Shown piece after piece: positions 12,567 to 17,455 of a stretch of 17,455 nt of DNA; position 1 is the stretch's first letter, and every line of letters begins with the position of its first letter. The notes below the pieces were generated by a model that worked only from the letters and a program-made list of their open reading frames with translations, was not told the origin of the DNA and searched no databases. The DNA is from RGIG995 sp045603745 (lineage in GTDB: Bacteria > Bacillota > Clostridia > Oscillospirales > UBA644). The DNA lies in NCBI GenBank assembly GCA_045603745.1, contig JAZUMQ010000034.1, positions 1 to 17,455 on the forward strand, in the 5' to 3' direction. The position numbers and the translations under genes are program-made.

Positions 12567-13046
12567 TTACAGCAGTTCCACCAGCGCCACGGCGCGGGCG
12601 GCAATTCCTTTCCCTTCGCCGGTAAATCCAAGTCCTTCTTCGGTCTTTCCCTTGACGTTGACGCAAGCTTCGGCAATGCCCAAGGCGGTGGCGATGTTTT
12701 TCCGGATTTGGGAAGCGTGGGGAGTGATTTTGGGCAGTTGGCAGATGACGGTGCAGTCCACGTTGACCGGGGAATATCCCTGCTCTTTCAAATAGGCGGC
12801 GGTGTCCTTGAGCAATTCCAGACTATCCGCCCCTTTCCACCGCGCGTCGGTGTCGGGATAACGGCGCCCGATGTCGCCCAGCCCTGCCGCCCCCAAAAGA
12901 GCGTCGGTGACGGCGTGAAGCAAAACGTCGGCGTCGGAATGTCCCAAAAGCCCCTTTTCAAAGGGAATTTCCACCCCGCCGATGATACATTTTCGTCCCT
13001 CGACCAAGCGATGAACGTCATAACCTTCGCCAATTCTAAAATTCAT
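12567..13046 (-). CDS. ispF: 2-C-methyl-D-erythritol 2,4-cyclodiphosphate synthase
   Basis: This 159-aa enzyme makes the cyclic diphosphate intermediate of the non-mevalonate (MEP) isoprenoid pathway in the cytoplasm and works as a trimer. Metal ligands D10 and H12 lie in GYDVH, and H44 lies in LLHAVTDALLG. The substrate loop LGHSDAD is at 35-40, PDTD and KGADS follow the usual order, and the C-terminal KGKTEEGLGFTGEGKGIAA matches the family's K-x-T-x-E-x-LGF-x-G block. The length is typical. The ATG at 13044-13046 is preceded only by a run of G (GGGGG) as a weak ribosome binding site, and a tandem repeat begins 18 nt upstream, so the original leader may have been replaced. No ispD is in the window. 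Confidence 0.95.
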   Translation of the reverse strand: MNFRIGEGYDVHRLVEGRKCIIGGVEIPFEKGLLGHSDADVLLHAVTDALLGAAGLGDIGRRYPDTDARWKGADSLELLKDTAAYLKEQGYSPVNVDCTVICQLPKITPHASQIRKNIATALGIAEACVNVKGKTEEGLGFTGEGKGIAARAVALVELL

Positions 13047-13064
13047 AAAAAAACCCCCATGGAA

Positions 13065-13256
13065 GAGTTAAGTGAGACCCGAAAAATTCAAGTCGCAGAC
13101 GCGAAATTTTTCGATGGTCGATGCTTATGCAGCGAGCGAAGCGAGTCGCTGAAGAGTGAAGAGTTAAGTGAGACCCGAAAAATTCAAGTCGCAGACGCGG
13201 AATTTTTCGATGGTCGATACTTATGCAGCGAGCGAAGCGAGTCGCTGAAGAGTTAA
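13065..13256 (-). repeat. Composite repeat copies 6 and 7, 96-bp tandem duplication
   Basis: Two head-to-tail units (13065-13160 and 13161-13256, period 96 bp) differ at only a handful of positions. Each carries the reversed core (GAGTTAAGTGAGACCCG..., AAGTCGCAGACGCG, TTTTTCGATGGTCGAT) and a trailing hairpin AGCGA...TCGCT within GCAGCGAGCGAAGCGAGTCG. They lie between trmB and ispF. Confidence 0.85.
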
Positions 13257-13278
13257 GAGTGAAGATATAATTTTGCAT

Positions 13279-13338
13279 AGCCGTCCCCGGCCCGAAGGGT
13301 TGGGGAAGGGGGACCGCCAAGGGCGGTGGAAGGGGTGG
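13279..13338 (+). repeat. Two-hairpin G-rich repeat
   Basis: GTCCCC...TTGGGGA forms a looser first hairpin. ACCGCC (13313-13318) pairs with GGCGGT (13322-13327) around AAG, then GGAAGGGGT. Compared with 5427-5479 the second stem has changed on both sides but still pairs perfectly. It ends about 10 nt from the trmB stop. Confidence 0.8.
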
Positions 13339-13344
13339 ATTTTA

Positions 13345-14022
13345 TCACGGTTTTGCTTTGAGAGAATAGATGGGCATTCCCATTTCGGAAAAGCGGGTCT
13401 CGTACTCGGTGTGATAGGGATTTGGAATGTCGGAGTGGTGCAGATCTTCGGTGTAATCGTAGATTTCATAGCCACATTCTTTGAACTGCTCCACGGAGAA
13501 GTCAAAGAGGGGTTTGTTGTCGGTCTTAAATTCGACGTGTCCGTCGGGTTTGAGGATCGTGCGATATTTTTCCAAAAAATTGGCGTGGGTCAACCGGCGA
13601 TCGGCGTATTTTTTGTTGGGCAGAGGATCGGAAAAGTTCAGATACAAAACCGAAACCGAACCCACAGGACAAAGGGCGGTATGGGCAACGTCTTGGAGAA
13701 TGGGTTTACGGTTTTCGTCCAAGCCCATAAAGGTCTTTTCCGTGCCCTCGGTCAGGTCTTTGGCGTCTGCCAAAAGGAATTTCACGTTGCCGATCTCTTC
13801 CCGCGACGCTTTTTCCGCTGCCATGACGATGACGTCGGGAATTTTTTCCAGCGCATAAAAGGTCACGTCGGGGTGATCTTTGGCAAGGGCGGTGACGAAT
13901 TTCCCCTTCCCGCACCCCACTTCCACCCGAATTTCTCCGGTGGGCTCAGGAATGACCGGAACAAAATAATCCGAGACCCGTTCCAAACGGGGAACGGTAT
14001 TTTTCTTCTTTCTGGCGCGCAT
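13345..14022 (-). CDS. trmB: tRNA (guanine-N7-)-methyltransferase
   Basis: This 225-aa SAM-dependent enzyme methylates G46 in the tRNA variable loop. The SAM-binding motif is VEVGCGKGKF (33-42), the acidic end of strand 2 is in ALEK (E59), and the family signature LNFSDPLPNKKYADRRLTH is at 128-146. EFKTDN (164-169) and the C-terminal TEYETRF (205-211) are also present. The signature usually reads SDPWP; here Trp is Leu133. The segment between the DA motif (86-87) and LNFSDP is about 20 residues longer than in most TrmB proteins (GLDENRKPILQDVAHTALCP). Its ATG lies one base after the mnmG stop with no evident ribosome binding site of its own, so translation is probably coupled to mnmG. Confidence 0.92.
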   Translation of the reverse strand: MRARKKKNTVPRLERVSDYFVPVIPEPTGEIRVEVGCGKGKFVTALAKDHPDVTFYALEKIPDVIVMAAEKASREEIGNVKFLLADAKDLTEGTEKTFMGLDENRKPILQDVAHTALCPVGSVSVLYLNFSDPLPNKKYADRRLTHANFLEKYRTILKPDGHVEFKTDNKPLFDFSVEQFKECGYEIYDYTEDLHHSDIPNPYHTEYETRFSEMGMPIYSLKAKP

Positions 14023-14023
14023 A

Positions 14024-15901
14024 TTATTCTTCCTTTCTTCGGTCGAACCAAATCAACAAAACCGTGACGTCCGCGGGATTTACTCCCGAGATCCGGGAGG
14101 CTTGTCCGATGGAATTGGGGCGGAATTTGTTCAACTTTTGTTGTGCTTCCAACCGCAACCCTTTGACGGTGGTATAGTCTAAATCTGCGGGCAATTTGCG
14201 GCTTTCCAATTTTTTAAATTCTTCCACGGCAGACATCTGACGGCGGATATATCCTTCGTATTTCAAGGAAATTTCCACCTGTTCCGTCACCGCGTCGGGC
14301 AGTTGAGGACGCTGTTTGTCCACCGGAGCTAACGCGTGATAGGTCAGTTCGGGACGACGGATCAGGTCCGCCAAACTGACGCTTCCGTGGACGGGGGGAG
14401 AACCGTTGGCTTCCAAGGTTTCCTTCACCGATTCCGGGGAAAAATGGGTATTCAAGCAACGTTTTTTTTCTTCTTCCACTAAGCGATATTTTTCCAAAAA
14501 CCGTTGATACCGTTCTTCGGAGATCAGCCCGATGCGATAGCCCATGGGGGTCAGCCGTTGGTCGGCATTGTCCTGCCGCAACAACAGACGGTACTCGGAG
14601 CGGGAGGTCATCATGCGATAGGGTTCGTTGGTTCCCTTGGTGACCAGATCGTCGATCAACGTACCGATATAAGAGGAGGCACGATCGAGAATCAAAGGCT
14701 CTTCTCCCTTGAGTTTCAGTCCCGCGTTGACCCCGGCGACAAATCCTTGGGCGGCGGCTTCTTCGTATCCGGAAGTACCGTTGAACTGACCGGCACCGTA
14801 AAGCCCGGGAAAATCTTTAAATTCCAAGGTTGCCGACAATTGCAAGGGGTCGACGCAATCGTATTCGATGGCGTAGGCGGTGCGCATCATCACGGCACGT
14901 TCAAAACCCTTTAACGAATGAAGCATCTGTAACTGAACGTCTTCGGGCAGAGAAGAAGAAAATCCTTGCAGGTACATTTCTTCCGTATCCCGTCCCATGG
15001 GTTCCAAGAACAGTTGATGCCGTTCTTTTTCGGCGAATCGGACGATTTTATCTTCAATGGACGGACAATACCGAGGTCCGATGCCGGTAATGTTCCCCGA
15101 ATACAGGGGGGAACGGTGGAGATTTTCCCGAATGATCCGGTGGGTCTCGGCGTTGGTGTGAACAAGGTAGCAATCGTGGGTATTTTCTCCGATGGTCTTC
15201 CCCTCATTTTCAAAGGAAAAAGGAACGATCTTTTCATCGCCCGACTGAACTTCCAGTTGCGACAGATCCACCGACGACCGCTTGATGCGGGGCGGAGTTC
15301 CGGTTTTGAACCGAAGCAAGGAAATGCCCAATTCTTTTAAAGAAGCGGTCAGCCCCGTGGCGGCAAACATTCCGTCGGGCCCCCCTTCGTAGAAGGTTTC
15401 CCCCACGATGATGCGCCCTTTCAGGTAAGTTCCGGTGGATAAAACCACCGCCTTTGCACGATATTGTGCCCCCAAATGGGTGGTCAAGAGCCATTGATCG
15501 CCGTCGCGCTTCAATTCTTTAATTTCCGCTTGCTTTAATTCCAGATTTTCTTCCTTTTCCAGGATCTGCTTCATCTTATCCTGATACCGCCGCCGATCGG
15601 CTTGTACCCGAAGGGAATGGACGGCAGGACCTTTGCCCAAATTCAGCATGCGGCTTTGCAGGAACACTTCGTCGGCAACCTTGCCCATTTGTCCCCCCAA
15701 GGCGTCCAGTTCCCGCACCAAATGACCTTTGGCGGTTCCGCCGATGGAGGGGTTGCAGGGCAGATTGCCCACGGCGTCCAGACAAATGGAGAACAGAATG
15801 GTCTTCTGTCCCAACCGTGCCCCCGCAAGGGCTGCCTCAATTCCGGCGTGCCCCGCCCCTACGACGGCAATATCATATTGTCCGGCAAAATAATTCGTCA
15901 T
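14024..15901 (-). CDS. mnmG: tRNA uridine 5-carboxymethylaminomethyl modification enzyme MnmG (GidA)
   Basis: This 625-aa FAD enzyme, with MnmE, installs cmnm5 or nm5 groups on wobble U34 of tRNAs. The FAD-binding GAGHAGIEAALAGARLG is at 15-31. NLPCNPSIGGTAKGHLVRE and DALGGQMG follow, then LSTGTYLKG and RFKTGTPPR. IGPRYCPSIEDKIVRF carries the conserved catalytic-loop Cys. The C-terminal domain has TSRSEYRLLLRQDNADQRLTP and ends in the expected LIWFDRR region. The length is normal for the family (about 620-630 aa). GAGG at 15907-15910 supports the ATG at 15899-15901. It lies downstream of its partner mnmE as in many bacteria, but here a repeat intervenes. Confidence 0.97.
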   Translation of the reverse strand: MTNYFAGQYDIAVVGAGHAGIEAALAGARLGQKTILFSICLDAVGNLPCNPSIGGTAKGHLVRELDALGGQMGKVADEVFLQSRMLNLGKGPAVHSLRVQADRRRYQDKMKQILEKEENLELKQAEIKELKRDGDQWLLTTHLGAQYRAKAVVLSTGTYLKGRIIVGETFYEGGPDGMFAATGLTASLKELGISLLRFKTGTPPRIKRSSVDLSQLEVQSGDEKIVPFSFENEGKTIGENTHDCYLVHTNAETHRIIRENLHRSPLYSGNITGIGPRYCPSIEDKIVRFAEKERHQLFLEPMGRDTEEMYLQGFSSSLPEDVQLQMLHSLKGFERAVMMRTAYAIEYDCVDPLQLSATLEFKDFPGLYGAGQFNGTSGYEEAAAQGFVAGVNAGLKLKGEEPLILDRASSYIGTLIDDLVTKGTNEPYRMMTSRSEYRLLLRQDNADQRLTPMGYRIGLISEERYQRFLEKYRLVEEEKKRCLNTHFSPESVKETLEANGSPPVHGSVSLADLIRRPELTYHALAPVDKQRPQLPDAVTEQVEISLKYEGYIRRQMSAVEEFKKLESRKLPADLDYTTVKGLRLEAQQKLNKFRPNSIGQASRISGVNPADVTVLLIWFDRRKEE

Positions 15902-15944
15902 AAAAACCTCGAGAAAGAGTGAAGAGTTAAGAGTGAAGAGCGGA

Positions 15945-16056
15945 GAGTTAAGTGAGGCTCTAAAAATTCAAGCCGAAGGCGTAGAATCTTTTTGTCGGTC
16001 GACACTTATGCCGTAGCTCGGTTCCTTTTTCTTTTCACCGGAAAAGAAAAAGGAAC
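15945..16056 (-). repeat. Composite intergenic repeat, copy 8 (reversed)
   Basis: Reversed core GAGTTAAGTGAGGCTC..., AAGCCGAAGGCGTAG, TTTTTGTCGGTCGACAC, TTATGCCGTAGCTCG, then a perfect 16-bp stem GTTCCTTTTTCTTTTC (16021-16036) with its complement (16041-16056) around ACCG. Relative to copy 1 the stem differs at two pairs, both compensated, and the inner core stem is GCC/GGC instead of GTC/GAC. It fills the mnmE-mnmG gap. Confidence 0.85.
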
Positions 16057-16070
16057 GCCTCGCAAACAAC

Positions 16071-17420
16071 TTACTTTCCGACGCAAAAACGGGAAAAGAT
16101 CTCGTGGATCACCTGTTCGGAGACGGTTTGACCGGTGATTTCGCCCACGGTGGCGATGGCTTCTTCCAGATCGGAGACGATCACGTCGGGGGTCAGGGAC
16201 AGATTCGCCCGTGCCCGCTGTAAGGCGGCGTTGACCCGGCAAAGACATTGATATTGCCGTCCGTTGGAGATCACCGTTTTTCCGGCGGTCAACTCCCCGG
16301 AAAAGAGGGATTTTATATAATCCGCCACCGCGTCCATACCTTCTTTGGTCTTTGCGCTGACCCGGAAATGGGGGGCTTTTTCTGCCCAAGAAGGCAAGGG
16401 GGCATCGGGGGAAAGGTCGGATTTATTAAATAAAAATACGGTTTTTCCTTGACATTGCAAGGATTCGGCGGCTATTTTCTCGTCTTCTTCCGTCAAGTCG
16501 GGGGCAAAAATGCAAAAGATCAGCTCTGCCTTTTCCATTTCGCTCCGCGCCCGAGAAACGCCGATTTTTTCCACCGCGTCTTCCGTCTCCCGGATTCCGG
16601 CGGTGTCGGTCAAAATCAATTTTACTCCCCCAAAGACCACGGAAGATTCCACCGTGTCTCGGGTCGTGCCGGCAATCTCGGTGACGATGGAACGGTCACT
16701 GCCGGAAAACAAATTCATCAGACTGGATTTTCCCACGTTGGGGCGTCCGCAAAGGGCGGTACGTACCCCTTCTTTCAACACTCTGCCGGTGTCGTAGGAA
16801 TTACACAGAGCAGAAACCGATTCGATGGACGAATCCAACAAAAATTGAATTTCTTCTTGGGAAACTTCCCCAATTTCGTCATCGGGATAATCCACGTACG
16901 CCAACAATTTTGCAGCGATTGCCAAAAGTCCGTCCCGAATCTCCAAAATCGCCTTTCCCACAGAACCGTCCAACTCGCTCATGGCGGTTCTTGCGGCGGC
17001 GGCATATTCCGAATCGATCAGATCCATAACCCCTTCGGCGCGGGTCAGGTCGCTTTTTCCGTTCAAAAACGCCCGCTTGGTGAATTCTCCCCCTTCGGCT
17101 TGCCGCGCACCGTGGGAAAACAACAACCGCAACACCCGATCCAATAAATAGACTCCGCCATGGCAGGAAAATTCTACCGTGTCTTCCCCGGTATAGGAAT
17201 GGGGTCCCCGAAAAGCACTGACCACGCATTCGTCAAGGATCTCTTCCCCATCAACAATGCGGGCGAAAGAAACGTTGCGTCTCTGTTCCGGCAAAATCAA
17301 ACTCCCGGACGTGTAACGCAACACGGCGTTGGCGATGGAAAACGCCTGAGGTCCGGACATTCGGATCACGCCGATGGCTGCCCGAAAGGGGGCGGTGGCT
17401 AAAGCTGCAATGGTGGACAT
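16071..17420 (-). CDS. mnmE: tRNA modification GTPase MnmE (TrmE)
   Basis: Starting at ATG 17418-17420 the protein is 449 aa. The in-frame GTG at 17427 overlaps the GAGGTG ribosome binding site and so is rejected as the start. The N-terminal formyl-THF-binding domain (STIAALATAPFRAAIGVIRMSG... to about 115) is followed by a helical domain interrupted by the G domain: P-loop GRPNVGKSS (225-233), GTTRD (251-255), DTAG (272-275) and NKSD. The C-terminus ends in FCVGK, the conserved Cys-x-Gly-Lys tail. With MnmG it modifies wobble U34 of tRNA. Only 35 nt of upstream sequence is in the window, with no promoter visible. In many Firmicutes mnmE follows rnpA-yidC-jag near oriC; whether that holds here lies outside the window. 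Confidence 0.97.
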   Translation of the reverse strand: MSTIAALATAPFRAAIGVIRMSGPQAFSIANAVLRYTSGSLILPEQRRNVSFARIVDGEEILDECVVSAFRGPHSYTGEDTVEFSCHGGVYLLDRVLRLLFSHGARQAEGGEFTKRAFLNGKSDLTRAEGVMDLIDSEYAAAARTAMSELDGSVGKAILEIRDGLLAIAAKLLAYVDYPDDEIGEVSQEEIQFLLDSSIESVSALCNSYDTGRVLKEGVRTALCGRPNVGKSSLMNLFSGSDRSIVTEIAGTTRDTVESSVVFGGVKLILTDTAGIRETEDAVEKIGVSRARSEMEKAELIFCIFAPDLTEEDEKIAAESLQCQGKTVFLFNKSDLSPDAPLPSWAEKAPHFRVSAKTKEGMDAVADYIKSLFSGELTAGKTVISNGRQYQCLCRVNAALQRARANLSLTPDVIVSDLEEAIATVGEITGQTVSEQVIHEIFSRFCVGK

Positions 17421-17455
17421 CGTTTTCACCTCTTGTATGTGGGAGTGGGGGGAAG

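Noticed and set aside
13065..13256. Possible CRISPR array (direct repeats)
   Set aside because: Only two adjacent 96-bp units with no distinct spacers; the unit matches the dispersed intergenic repeat found elsewhere in the window.
12366..13256. Open frame of 296 codons on the plus strand
   Set aside because: It runs through intergenic repeats and antisense to ispF; its C-terminal duplicated segment is only the tandem repeat translated. No ribosome binding site or family resemblance.
17421..17429. GTG start three codons upstream for mnmE
   Set aside because: The GTG is part of the GAGGTG ribosome binding site; the ATG at 17418-17420 has the correct spacing and gives the usual MnmE N-terminus.

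Overview
The window looks like chromosome from a low-to-mid GC Gram-positive anaerobe, most likely an uncultured member of the Clostridia. This rests on strong AGGAGG-type ribosome binding sites, TTGACA/TGTGnTATAAT promoters, a small lipoprotein with Cys-rich repeats of clostridial type, and the gene set. No 16S or other typing marker is present, so a finer placement is not supported.

Layout. Positions 1-125 hold a double-hairpin terminator for something off the left edge. A tRNA-Trp (178-250, minus) with its own promoter follows, then a YfcE-type phosphodiesterase (468-1010, plus). A Cys-knuckle lipoprotein (1212-2111, minus) and an AAA+ ATPase with a DUF234/PD-(D/E)XK-like C-terminus (2424-3812, plus) are divergently transcribed from a dense regulatory region (2112-2423). 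That region has two strong promoters, a 41-bp operator-like palindrome, and a structured leader with an intrinsic terminator ahead of the lipoprotein gene. Next comes a galactose/methyl-galactoside ABC importer operon, mglB-mglA-mglC (8056 to 3978, minus), with a cluster of repeats between mglA and mglC. A membrane-anchored alpha/beta hydrolase (8344-9312, minus) lies upstream of it.

Positions 9352-10715 form an AT-rich accessory islet. It carries one unrecognised 243-aa gene, a headless remnant of a DUF4143-type ATPase, and perfect 13-bp inverted repeats near its ends. From 10773 to the right edge all genes are on the minus strand and are housekeeping: mnmE, mnmG and trmB (tRNA modification), ispF (isoprenoid MEP pathway) and nadE (NAD synthesis). 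The nadE product has an N-terminal glutaminase domain that seems to have lost its catalytic residues.

The most conspicuous non-coding theme is repeat invasion. Almost every gap between minus-strand genes is filled by copies of a composite repeat of about 60-200 bp, built from perfect hairpins and a conserved core with compensatory base changes. A second, G/C-rich two-hairpin repeat family also occurs. These gaps separate genes that look like single operons. The items most worth a second look are the lipoprotein leader RNA, the degenerate glutaminase of NadE, the repeat family with covarying stems, and the TTACCA/TGGTAA palindromes that accompany both ATPase loci.
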